Assembly: GCA_009746045.1 (NCBI GenBank)
Contig: RPFO01000106.1
Coordinates: 1,237,211 to 1,299,210, forward strand
DNA: 62,000 nt
Source of the DNA: Mesostigma viride
Taxonomy: Eukaryota; Streptophyta; Mesostigmatophyceae; Mesostigmatales; Mesostigmataceae
Reading direction: 5' to 3'
Every line of letters starts with the position of its first letter. Position 1 is the stretch's first letter. The notes below the pieces were generated by a model. The model had not been told where the DNA came from. It saw only the letters and a list, made by a program, of their open reading frames with translations, and searched no databases. Positions 43,470 through 53,258 of this stretch are shown one piece after another. A program made the position numbers and the translations under genes.

Positions 43470-45195
43470 TTAACTCGTCGTCTGTCCCTGGTCCTCTACG
43501 GAGGACTGAGTTGAACTCAGTCCTCTCTAGAGGACCGAGTTTTTGGGTTTCGTAGAAAATTCGCCCCGGTCAGAATGTTTGACAAAAAAATTCTCTCAAA
43601 ATTTATTCAAATACTACGTGAAAAGATCTTTCTTGGACATATTTTTGGGATTTTTTTGGATTTGGTATGCGCGGCTAACTGTACGGTCAAAGTACAGGTG
43701 GTAAGGGTACTTTTCCACGTGAAACGCGAGTTCCGGAAATGCACGACCTAGCCATGGCGGCTCGCGCCCATGCATGCAGTTTACGTTTGCGGACGAGTTA
43801 GCCGTCCAAACTCAGTAAATAGATTTAACATGCCCTAAAGATGATATAAATCAATTTTTAGCTCGCGGGGATGCGATTTACCCGGTGTCGGCACTGTTCT
43901 TGCTGGAAAAAACTGCGATAAGGCAGGTCGACGGAATTGATTACTGCGCTTGCTTTCCGGCGCAATTTCAATGGCTGATAGGTTTCTTTCTACATGTTAA
44001 CATGAGTTGCATTAGAATATATTGAGTGACAGTATAGATTTGATGATCTCGACCATTCTGTCACGTCATGGTCTATGTGCCGCAAAGTGCCACTTTTGCG
44101 GGCACCGCCTGGGCCAAGGTAACGCCAGCCGTGCCAGGTAAAGCCGGATAATCGTTGCCTCTTCGTTCCTTGATGTTCGTACATGAGTTTAAGCTTGCGA
44201 GGCGTTGTCAGGTTCAAGTCTTGATGCTCTTTCTTGACCGTTGCCTGCCCCTCTCTAAAACCCCCTTTTCAGATGATGTTAGCAGGCATTTGCCTTAACC
44301 CAGTGTAGTTGTGCAGGGTTTTAGGAGCTGTGCAGGTTTAAACACCTTCATAGATGTTAGTTATTCTTTTGCTACGTTCATACTGCATGATTGTGTGGCC
44401 ACGGGCTGCGTCAAGGGTGCATTCAAGCTTTTACGGGTGAGTGAAAAGTCTTGGTGACAAACCACTGCCATCATGTGCCAGCAACTATGTTGGCCACATC
44501 ATGGCAAGGCAAAACAGTTATAGCCATATCTATTGTTGTTTGAAACAATGGAAATATGCTTAACCTACCCATTATATTGGTGGTTGACACTTATAACATA
44601 ACCCTTTGTTGGTAGGTATCCAAGCCCATTCCCTACATGCATGCATAGGCTCTCACTACATGATAAGGCATGATATACCTGAAGTATGATGATGCAAGTG
44701 TGTTGTCCTGTAATGCTTGAAGGGAAATGAGTTGATTGGGATGGTTGGTGGCCACGGTGATGTAGTATGACCGCACTTACATGCTAGCAAAGTTAGCAAA
44801 AGCCCCATTCCTCTCCTGAGGACTGAGAGTTTTTTAATTGTTTCAGGCAGTTGCAGTGGCCAAATGGAGCCCAGTTTTTTGCCACGCTTCAAGAACTATG
44901 TTGTTTACATGCCTATATTTTTTCTTCATGCACCAGGATTTGATTGAATTTTTCCCACTCGTTCTTATCCCGAAAAATGCAAATTCGCGAGGGGCGCCCA
45001 ACGTCCGTGTAATTTTCAGGTGTTCGGGTCAAGTTTTCACATATGCAGTATTTTTGCCAACAAAATGATATCTAGTACACCCCAGATCCACATCAAAACA
45101 TTTGGGATGGACCCCCCACCTAGTCGCTACACGCGGTTGAAAATTGTCAACTCAGTCCTCCTGTGAGGACTGAGTTGGGACAGACGACGAGTTAA
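43470..45195. mobile_element. 1.7-kb non-autonomous TTAA element
   Basis: TTAA flanks both ends (43470-43473, 45192-45195), next to inverted repeats beginning CTCGTCGTCTGTCCC. Inside each end is an AACTCAGTCCT/AGGACTGAGTT foldback (43500-43527 and 45148-45176). TTAA duplications are typical of piggyBac- and Kolobok-type transposons. No transposase frame is present. It lies in the spacer or first intron upstream of the rightward gene. Confidence 0.75.
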
Positions 45196-45701
45196 CATAC
45201 CATATTATTAAAGTATGTGGAATTTAACCATGCTATTCACAATATATTATAAAATCTTTTGCAAAATATACTGTAATTAGTATATATATTTTCTGATAAA
45301 CAATTTTATCAATGCTACTGTGTTATTTTTGTTATTCTCGCCATGCAGGTATCTGAGTGTTCTGGGAGAACTAATAAGAGAATGAGCCGCGAAGGTGAGG
45401 AAAACCTGAAATCTTTTCGTCCTTATTGGGGTCTCTCTGCAGCTAGACCATTTATAACCACAAGCTAGAGCTTAAATTCAAGGGTCTCGCTGCAGCTAGA
45501 CCCTCTTTATGGTTGCTATAAAATTAATGAATCAGAAGTCTGTGATTTAACAATCGCACGCCGCAATGAAGGGTCTAGCTGCAGCGAGACCCCAATCTTG
45601 GTCGGGGTATGCTAAGTTCACCACATCAGGTAATCTTTTCGTCTAACGGAAAAAGCCCCTCTAAGGGTCTAGCTGCAGCTAGACCCCAATCGTGGTAAAA
45701 A

Positions 45702-48700
45702 ATGATACACTTTCGAACTTTGTCTGTAATTGTCGCTTTTCCCAACGATACTCGATTTGCATGGATTTCGTTGTGCCGGTCGTCATGGCATGCAGCACGC
45801 GAACGGGTGGGAGTTTTCGCCCTTGCGTCCGGTCGTCCAGGATTCAGTGCAATTAAGTTGAACACCGGGACGAAGCAGTCAACTGGCGCAAAAAGGGTTT
45901 TCGGAGATGAGAACCAGAATCCAGCGCAGCCTGAAGCCAAGGAAGTCAAGCGGCCGGGAGAATACTCGAAATCAAAGAGGGTTATTGGGGAATATTTCGC
46001 TGACCAGGCGTTTGAAGCGGCTCAGGCGATGACAAAACCCGAGGGGCGGGGGCCGGCTTTCGACCAGATGATTGCTGGCTTTAACTCTAGGGCCGCTGAA
46101 CTAGGTCACGGGAAGTATCATGAGGAGGCGAAAAAGCTTTACAATCAGGAGCGGATGGCAGAACTGAACAGGTTCTGGGTGGCTCGGATTAACGGCTTTT
46201 TTGATGGTCTGACCAAAAGCGACGCAGACAGAGACGTCAGGATGGTGCTGATGTCCACGCTTTACTGTGGTGACGACTTGGAGAAGGAGTTTTCGGCCGC
46301 GGAGTTGGAGAACCTGACGGGGATGGACGCCAAGAAGATTCGCGGAATTCGCGCGATACGAAGGCAGCAGAAGTTGGACTACCTCAGACACGCGCAGGCT
46401 CGCAAGGGGCGCCCTTTGCCGCAATTCGTGATTGACGCGATAGTGGACGCGTGGATGCACGATGATGAGTCGCGCGCCTCCTCCCAGATGAAGGATGTCA
46501 AGCGCACTTACAGCAGGGAGGGTCGTGGCAATCACGGGGTGCTCGTCGCCGTTGAGGGAGCGCGCTATTACATGACCTCCAAGGAGGACATGTACAATCA
46601 CTTTCTCGAAAAGCATGCGTACTGGAACAAAAGGAGTAACCAGTATGATAAGGACGTGGGCATTCACGTGGGCTACACGACCTTCTGCAAATACGCGCCC
46701 GATTGCATCAAGGGCAAGTGGAAGGAGAGGAACCTGTGCGCGTGTGAGAAGCACGTCACCATGCAGTCGGCCATGGGGGCGTGGACCAAGCACTCCAATG
46801 CGAACCACGGCAAGAACTGCAAGTGTGGCGCGGAGTGTGCGGGATGCTCCAAGTACAGAGAGCCGGACGGTACTTGCGGAATGTGGAAAGCCATTCACTC
46901 GACGGACTGGATCAAGCACTTTCACTGCCCGGTGTCCGCCGAGACTGACGGCAGGGATAACGGGCTGCGTGAAGGGGGCGGAATGGGCGGGGGGATGGAA
47001 GAGGGGGAGGGGGAAGATGAATGGCGGGGACGGGACCTGGAAGACCTCGACATTTCTGAGAGGCTGGTGGAGGACGAAGATGGGGTGCCGAGGACGGAGA
47101 GGGTTCACCGCATACTGAAGATGGCGTGTGTGGAGGGGTTCTGTCCTGAGGAATCATGCGGCATCCATAATAACTGGGTGCAGTGTGATCGGGACAAGAA
47201 TTCCACGGAGATTCTGAATTGGTTCAAGTTCGAGATGGTGGAGCAGACTGTGACCCGACGGGTGAATGTGAGTTGGTTTCGATTTTATTTCTCCGTTAAT
47301 ATGTTGTTGACTTTTTTTTTTGTGACCTATAGCTGCAGCGAGACCCTTTGTGAGTTGCAGTTATCTTATCGAAATGCGATTTTATTGCAAATCGAAACTG
47401 TCTGCGGACCTTTGCGAAACAGGGCGAGACCGATGGCAGGGCGGCGAAGAAGGTGAAGCGGCCCGAGCAAGTCCAAATGAGGTCCACCCCAGCTGAGCTG
47501 CGGGACGAGATTCTTAAGATGTGGGACAAGTTCACCGTGCACTGCTTTACGGCCTGGTCGCAGGCGGATACAATCAAGGATCGGGAGAAGAATCTGAGAG
47601 AGGGGGACGTGCTCGTGCACGGCGACTGGGCCGAGAACTACGAGAACAGCAGCTACGTCCAACTGCAGTCGCAGTACTTCCACAAGCGCAGCCACATCCT
47701 GATGCCCATGATCGTGCGTTATCGGCTCAACGGCGAGCTGGAAAAGCGCGTCTTCTTTTTCCTGGGGGATTCCAGTATCAAGCGGGGCGAGCGCGCACTC
47801 GTATACGCTCTTCGCAAGATTCTGGAAACCCTGCGGGTAGAAGTAGGGGTAGAGGTGCGAAACCTGTACATGTGCTCGGACAACTGCGCGGTGCAGTTTA
47901 AGTCCAGGTACGTGATTAACCAGATTAACGGTCTGCTCATGGGGGATCCCGACCTGCAGGCCTTTGAGTTCCACTACATGGGGGAGCAGCATGGGAAGGG
48001 GGAGGTGGATGGTCAAGGAGCGAAGTGCAAGTGCGTCTTGAGGGAAATGCAGAGGATTCCCGAAAACCAGCACATACTTGAGACCCACCAGCTAGTCGCC
48101 TACTTGAACCAGAACTGGCAGGGCGGCAAGACATCGAGCAGGGAGTCGGCCCGCGCGCGGGCCGAGAACGTCACTCGCCACTTCTTCCTTTTACCCCCGG
48201 TACGGAATTTTGTGTTATTTCAGGTTTTAAGACGTCAACTGCCGCTGTTCTATAAAAATTCAAACCCAATAAAGGTATCTCTGCAGAGAGACCCTATATA
48301 CTGTCCATGGGTTGCTTTTCTTTTAGGTATGAAATTTCGCTTGTTCTTTCGGTATGAAGGGGTCTCTCTGCAGCTATACCCTGTGTCGAATTTCGATCAC
48401 TTGATATCTTGTCGTACGTTGTTATTATGATTCGAATGGGGTCTCTCTGCAGCTATACCCTGTGTCGAATTTTGATCACTTGATATCTTGTCGTACGTTG
48501 TTATTATGATTCGAATGGGGTCTCTCTGCAGCTATACCCTGTGTCGAATTTTGATCACTTGATGTCTTGTCGTTAATTTTTTTTTAAGGGGTCTCTCTGC
48601 AGCTATACCCTGTTTTATTGGTTTTTGGTCAATTTTGCTAATTTGAACGGTATTCTTTTTGTCCTAACTATTTGATGACAGGACGTCGAGTCCGGCCGAC

Positions 48701-49427
48701 GCGCGGAGGTGAGGAGGTGCCTGGCATCAAGAAGGCGCATTGGTGGCGACTGGACAAGTCCGACCCTGGCCTTTTGATGATTAGGCGCTATTCCTGCTAC
48801 TGTCCGCCCTGTTTGGCTGGGCGGTTTGAGGGATGTCTAAGCGAGTGGTCGTTTATCATCGAGTTCAATGATGCAGGAAGCTCGATGAAAACTGTCCGTT
48901 TGCTGCCACCGAGCCAGCCCAACCCTCCGGTTCGCATGGTGACGCGGGGGGAGCAGCTGAAGGACAAGCGGGAGGCGATGGGCCGGCAGATGAGACTCCA
49001 CGACTATGTGGCAGTTCCATCGGACAAGGACACGGATCACGATCCCATCCACCCGTTCTGGTTGGCTGAGGTTGTAAGCGAAGCCGGGCCGATCGTGTTA
49101 GACGAGAACTTCGAGAGGTGGGTCGAGGGCCGGAACGGACGGGAGAAGGAGCTGTTCCTCGCCGGGAACGGCATTCTTCCCGTTCGGATTTGGAAGCGGG
49201 ATAAGCATGACCCCCTGCATTTCACGCTCAACGTTGAGGATTGGCCACCGTCACGCCAGCCCGAGCTTGTGAATTGCTATCTCTGCGTCGCTCCGGCTCT
49301 CCGGCTAGAAGCACGCGTGCGCAGCGACGGAATGTGTGCCGACATCAGGATGAGCAAGGAGCTCGACAAGTGGCTTACTACGCTGGTGATCAAGGATGAA
49401 GCCCCGGAGGGGCCGGCACCGACTTAA
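45702..49427 (+). CDS. Rightward gene of the 21-kb transposon: DDE-like, Cys-rich candidate transposase
   Basis: Exons inferred: up to 47267, 47423-48199, 48682-49427. The first two joins keep frame; the last is off by one, so a micro-exon or slip is possible. The 5' limit is uncertain. The N-terminal part has a helical region, then a Cys/His cluster (FCKYAPDCIKG, RNLCACEKH, CKCGAECAGCSKY; 46684-46860). The middle has candidate RNase H-fold acidic residues: Asp in HGDWAENYENSSY (47624), Asp in MCSDNCAVQFKSRYV (47879), and HGKGEVDGQGAK (Glu 48002, Asp 48008). Very similar DFAENY / SDGxxxQYK / HGKGxxDG motifs occur, as I recall, in many uncharacterised animal proteins. A C-terminal WLAEV-type module follows. 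Best candidate for the element's transposase. Confidence 0.65.
48200..48681 (+). repeat. Intron with tandem 79-bp palindrome units
   Basis: Donor GTACGG at 48200, acceptor GATGACAG at 48681. Palindrome-bearing units repeat at 48359, 48438, 48517 and 48588 (79, 79, 71 bp), each with TTGATCACTTGAT and GATTCGAATG words. Confidence 0.75.
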
Positions 49428-49717
49428 ATTAACAAGAAATTGGGGTCTCGCTGCGGGTAGACGACGCCCTAGTTTCGGCTCGTATTATATCTTTAGAGTG
49501 GGGCTTCAGTAGGGTGTAAAAAGGTGGCCGCATATATTGTATATATTTTTGAGATCTTTCTGTGGTCAAGTTTAAGGGTAGTTGATAATTTTTTGCGGCC
49601 TTCAATTAACAGTTATTTTTTACTGCAACATAATTTTATGCTGTATATTTAAATAATGATAAGGATTTCGATATTTTTTTGCACAATCTATTCGACATTT
49701 GTTTCTGCATGTCGAGA

Positions 49718-49932
49718 ATTTATTGCTCCACCCCCACAAAAAAAATCGTTCCGGAACTGTTCGAAGCGAATAGCACTGACAGGATTCGAACCCGGGTCCA
49801 CATTAATGTTCGGAGTGAGGTAGGCCAGCCATCATGTTCCGCACTCAAATCTGGCTCGGGTCCGATCCCTTCCATTGCTCTTCGCTTCGAACAGCTCCGG
49901 AACAAGTTAGGTTTGGGGTTGGAGCAATAAAT
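49718..49932. mobile_element. Foldback MITE with an internal tRNA-like B box
   Basis: Ends ATTTATTGCTCCA and its complement. Inner arms GTTCCGGAACTGTTCGAAGC and complement (49748-49772, 49878-49905) give arms of about 55 bp. The loop on the minus strand contains GGTTCGAATCC, a tRNA B-box, but acceptor arms do not pair, so it is not a functional tRNA. Confidence 0.6.
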
Positions 49933-50252
49933 ACTTATTTGCCGGGCGCAGTTGTCATTCCGCCTAGTACAATTGCGTCACTAGTACAATTTTTGTCTGG
50001 GTACGGTACGAACCAATAACGCAATATTTAGTATCTAATCGCCGCTGCTCTTGCTGAATTTTATCCGGAAGCTGAAACAGGTGTCCGGTGAAGCGAATAC
50101 TAGTGACTGGTGGTCGTGCCCTTCCATTACTCCTTATCGACAAATTTTGGGTTCTACCTGCAGTTATAACCCTTGCGCGTCTGGCTGTCGGGGTCACCAA
50201 TTTCCTGTCGATTGCAAGCAGCCAACCTTGCCGAAATTTAACACTGTCACAA

Positions 50253-50690
50253 ATGGAGCAGAGCAATATTTTCGGTTCTCAGCATACCTATGTGATGGTC
50301 GACAAAAATGAGCACGCTGCAAACATCAGAATTGATGTAGAGTTGCTCGGACCTTCTGCACAGTGGGGTGCAGGTGTCATTGCGTTCGGCAATGGCATGA
50401 TCGATCTGGTGCCACCCGATTCAGATTTGAACCCTGCTTACCAATGCGTGCCTGACAATCAGGCGAGAGTGGTGGTGGAGAGCACGGAAATTCCGGGCTC
50501 TCCCAATGTATCAATGATGCGCCTGAGGGCCGAGGCCCAGCAGGAGTTCCTGGCTGCTGCGGAGAACGGCGGGGCCAAGTGGAACACCAAAATGTATACA
50601 GGCGAGCCTCCCAACTACAGGGGAGACCAGTACCAGGGAGTGTACTCCTTCGGCGATTTTGACATCGACGGATGGGGCACCTTTTTCTAG
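50253..50690 (+). CDS. Third ORF of the 21-kb transposon, unknown
   Basis: Reads MEQSNIFGSQHTYVMVDKNE ... DFDIDGWGTFF, about 145 codons from the first plausible Met; the frame stays open upstream to 50088. A decayed copy of the 22-bp palindrome at 50149 suggests that the upstream part is UTR or intron. AATAAA at about 50779 could be its polyadenylation signal. Acidic C-terminus, no recognised motif or membrane segment. It lies between the DDE-like gene and the right terminal repeat. Confidence 0.45.
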   Translation: MEQSNIFGSQHTYVMVDKNEHAANIRIDVELLGPSAQWGAGVIAFGNGMIDLVPPDSDLNPAYQCVPDNQARVVVESTEIPGSPNVSMMRLRAEAQQEFLAAAENGGAKWNTKMYTGEPPNYRGDQYQGVYSFGDFDIDGWGTFF

Positions 50691-51074
50691 GCGCAATGCC
50701 TAAGTTGTCAAATACTCCGACAATGTCAAAATTGCGAATGATAAAATTACGGACATGTGCACATATATGTACTGATTCAATAAAAAATTTCGGCAATTTT
50801 GTTCCCGGCATTGATAATCAAAAGCTGCTAGCAAGCCAAGGACTTCAAAAGTGGCAATAGATCGATGTAGGTCGTCGATAAACTTGTCTAGTCGTCATAT
50901 TTCGGTCGCAAAATTCGTGCGTGGCCTGCAGGCATCGGACAAAGTGCACGCAACAGCAGGAGTCGGTTGAGTTCGAAGCACGGCAGACACAAAATTTCGG
51001 CGCAAAGTCCGTCGGGCGAAAAATTCGCTCGGCTGCCAAATTTTCGGCAAGAATTTCGGCGCAATGTCCGGTTT

Positions 51075-51138
51075 TCGGACGATTGAAATTAGCGTTTTTT
51101 TCTTGCAAAAATCTACCCCATTCCGCGTGGGACCACCC
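51075..51138 (-). repeat. Right terminal inverted repeat of the 21-kb transposon
   Basis: 64 bp complementary to 30071-30143. Ends CCGCGTGGGACCACCC, followed by the AGCG duplication (51139-51142). Confidence 0.92.
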
Positions 51139-51332
51139 AGCGGCAGCACTGGGATGCGCCCCTCTAAGAAGGGGAACGCATGTGGCTCCGCCCTGCGTCC
51201 GCCGGGAGACCGTAGCGGCCACACGGGGGCGGGAAGGGGGGCATCATCATGCCAACAAGAGCCCAGCATTCCAAGTGGTTGCGTTCCTACCACCAGGGCT
51301 GGAAACGGCCTGGGTGGCCAGAGATGGTGATG
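51139..51332 (+). other. Right interior of the third YR-type element
   Basis: Matches the complement of 25381-25572 in the small element (CCGCCCTGCGTCCGCCGGGA block). Noncoding. Confidence 0.7.
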
Positions 51333-51523
51333 TGGGACAAGATTGGACCAAGGGGGCATGTGCTGGGCCCCAGCATGGTGAACTGGCCTAACTTGACAAT
51401 GACTTGTACAATGATTTTGATGGTGTGGCTAGGCTCAACTGTTAAAGCCTGCACACACTTATTGTAATAAACTTGTTTCTCTGGTAGGAAGGCACTCCAA
51501 TGGACCTTAGCTTCAGCACCTAT
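51333..51523 (+). repeat. B1 repeat of the third YR-type element
   Basis: 191 bp, identical by eye to 51841-52031. Contains TTATTGTAATAAACTTG, like the B repeats of the Ngaro-like element. Confidence 0.93.
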
Positions 51524-51840
51524 TTTCTGAGCTATCTGCTCATTTTATAGTTATGTTGCGGCGGGCTCAAAGGGGGCCGATCTGCCGCCTGTAGCGTAGC
51601 TCTACCGTACGTCACCTACACCATGTAAGGTGCTTGTTGTTACTTAGGACTAGAGAGAGAAAGGGACCGGCGGTGCGCCGGTACTAGTGCCTACTGGCAA
51701 CCGTGCCCGCCCTTGATTGAGGGGGGCGCGGCGCCTTGAGACATGTGCTTTGTTTTCCATTTTCACACCGTACTTAGAGTGGTGTGGTGAACGTAGGGAG
51801 GCCTTTTTGCAGCTCCCACCCACCCACCCTCGCTGCTGTT
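51524..51840 (+). repeat. A2 repeat and C-rich spacer of the third YR-type element
   Basis: A2 51524-51814 matches A1 (28645-28938). Spacer 51815-51840 is CCCACCCACCCACCC plus TCGCTGCTGTT. Confidence 0.92.
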
Positions 51841-52031
51841 TGGGACAAGATTGGACCAAGGGGGCATGTGCTGGGCCCCAGCATGGTGAACTGGCCTAAC
51901 TTGACAATGACTTGTACAATGATTTTGATGGTGTGGCTAGGCTCAACTGTTAAAGCCTGCACACACTTATTGTAATAAACTTGTTTCTCTGGTAGGAAGG
52001 CACTCCAATGGACCTTAGCTTCAGCACCTAT
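51841..52031 (+). repeat. B2 repeat of the third YR-type element
   Basis: 191 bp. Marks the right boundary of the interrupted element. Confidence 0.93.
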
Positions 52032-52466
52032 GTGTTGTGTATGTCGTGTATGTCAATTGTCTCGCCTGTCAAATCATCACAATCATGTCCACGCGGCATC
52101 CGATTACCTACTCTCTTCTTCTCTCGTGTGGCAATTACACCCGTTTGTTGTCTGTAACGTCGCTTTGATTTTCTGCTCGCGATCTGCCCGACTCTGGACC
52201 CGATCCCCGCGGTCGGGAAACTGGGAAAGTGTATCTTACTATCCAGATCACCATGGTCAGCGACATCACAACAGCAGCCTCACCCTCGCAATTTCTCCTC
52301 GCGAGCTATACGGTGGCACACTGGCAGCCTGCACTTCTACGGAAGCAGCCGCATGAACCACTTCGTTACGTGCAAGACTGGTTCATTATCAATCCTCCTT
52401 TATTGAATTGCCTGGAGCTTCTATTCCATTTAAAGATACCGTAGTTCCTTCTTCCTGCGTCTCACC
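52032..52466. other. Spacer upstream of possible host ORF
   Basis: No gene supported. Short repeats of GTGTATGTC at the junction with the YR-type element. Confidence 0.4.
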
Positions 52467-53258
52467 ATGGGTCTCTCTGCTGACAAAATGCCCACTTCCT
52501 TGAAAATGGATGGTGACAGCGCTAAACAGTCGTGTTGGCCAGGTTTCCGAATTCGTCGCAAACGAAGTTCCTCCTCTCCAGTTCGTGCATTTCATGAGGA
52601 TTCATGGACTGCAGATTGTTTTCTGTCAAGCGACGAAGGCACTCCTAACAGTTGCCCGGAGAGCTTTCCAGGCCACCCTCCGTTTCCCGCAAGGGGGCGG
52701 CGTGACAGGGAGCAGTCGGCTTGCTCAATCGGCACGGACGCGACTGGCGTCGTGGACCGGACGACAGACGCAGCCGGCGCTGCATGGGAAGCGCAGCGCT
52801 GGCTAGAATCGCATCATCGGGAGTCAAAGAAACATCCTGGTGATTTACCCGACGATATCACGAGAATGTGGTCAGTCACGTCAGAGGCGACGAGCTTCCA
52901 CGACAAGGTCTCCGAGGCAGTTGTCTACCTGTCGGAAATAGACTGCACGGACTTTTTGCATTCTGAGCTCACGGACAGCTGGCGGTCAGGGGCTGGCTCG
53001 GCGGCGGAGCAAATCCGGCGGGATGAGATGCGAAAGAGGTTGCGGAAGCTGCACATGATCATCAGCCAAACTGTGACAGGGAGAACTGCCCAGCCGGCAC
53101 TGGAGGACCGGCCGTGCTGCAGCAGCGCGATGTGCGACAACTGCTTGACGGAGAAAGAGGAGGCTTTGTCCGTCGCATGCGAACCCATGGTGGCGGATGC
53201 TTCCTTTGTGGCCCGACTGACCATAGGGGTGGCCGTGCCCATGATGATGGTGGCCTGA
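52467..53258 (+). CDS. Hypothetical protein, possible host ORF
   Basis: 263 codons from MGLSADKMPTSLKMDGDSAK to a stop at 53256. Ser/Arg-rich start, a charged middle (WLESHHRESKKHP ... TDFLHSELTDSW), a basic helix (RRDEMRKRLRKLHMII) and a short Cys group (CCSSAMCDNC). No domain recognised. It is the only frame in the right-hand 10 kb that does not look like repeat or LINE, but overlapping minus-strand frames of 150-190 codons show that chance ORFs are common here. No intron signals were checked beyond this exon. Confidence 0.35.
   Translation: MGLSADKMPTSLKMDGDSAKQSCWPGFRIRRKRSSSSPVRAFHEDSWTADCFLSSDEGTPNSCPESFPGHPPFPARGRRDREQSACSIGTDATGVVDRTTDAAGAAWEAQRWLESHHRESKKHPGDLPDDITRMWSVTSEATSFHDKVSEAVVYLSEIDCTDFLHSELTDSWRSGAGSAAEQIRRDEMRKRLRKLHMIISQTVTGRTAQPALEDRPCCSSAMCDNCLTEKEEALSVACEPMVADASFVARLTIGVAVPMMMVA

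Larger units (their letters stand above)
33591..50170. repeat. Dispersed 22-bp palindrome, about 26 copies
   Basis: The perfect form is GGGTCTCGCTG followed by its own complement, centred on CTGCAG. Variable positions 7-9 (CGC, AGC, TCT, ACC). Approximate starts: 33591, 33677, 33747, 35098, 35745, 36201, 37554, 38939, 39005, 39115, 39222, 39329, 39380, 43316, 45429, 45482, 45571, 45665, 47326, 48273, 48359, 48438, 48517, 48588, 49443, 50149. All fall in inferred introns or spacers of the 21-kb transposon; none was seen elsewhere in the window. Confidence 0.9.
30071..51138. mobile_element. 21,068-bp DNA transposon, superfamily unassigned
   Basis: Bounded by long inverted repeats starting GGGTGGTCCCACGCGGAATG at both ends and by a 4-bp duplication AGCG. 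Its flanks rejoin to match a related element lacking it. Inside are a leftward nine-exon gene (30365-38861), a rightward gene with a DDE-like core (45702-49427), a third ORF (50253-50690), central minisatellites (39.4-42.2 kb), about 26 palindromes, a nested TTAA element and a MITE. Introns remain in genes on both strands, so it moves as DNA. Four-base duplications occur in several superfamilies (for example Ginger, Sola, some Academ), and I cannot choose between them. Confidence 0.88.
28645..52031 (+). mobile_element. Third YR-type element, interrupted by a 21-kb DNA transposon
   Basis: A1 28645-28938, B1 51333-51523, A2 51524-51814, C-rich spacer 51815-51840, B2 51841-52031. Subtracting the DNA transposon and one AGCG leaves about 2.3 kb, close to the size of the small elements at 1 and 19-26 kb, with homologous interior ends. 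It encodes nothing recognisable itself. Outer junctions are AAAAAC at 28644 and GTGTTG at 52032, with no target duplication. Confidence 0.85.

Noticed and set aside
28645-52031. A single 23-kb giant tyrosine-recombinase retrotransposon carrying 20 kb of genes
   Set aside because: Inverted repeats at 30071 and 51138, with a 4-bp duplication and an unoccupied paralogous site, show a separate DNA transposon inserted into a 2.3-kb YR-type element; introns on both strands also argue against an RNA intermediate.
51333-52031. Small LTR element (TRIM) with 191-bp terminal repeats
   Set aside because: The A segment between the two repeats recurs at 28645, matching the B1-A2-B2 end of a split-repeat element rather than an LTR pair.
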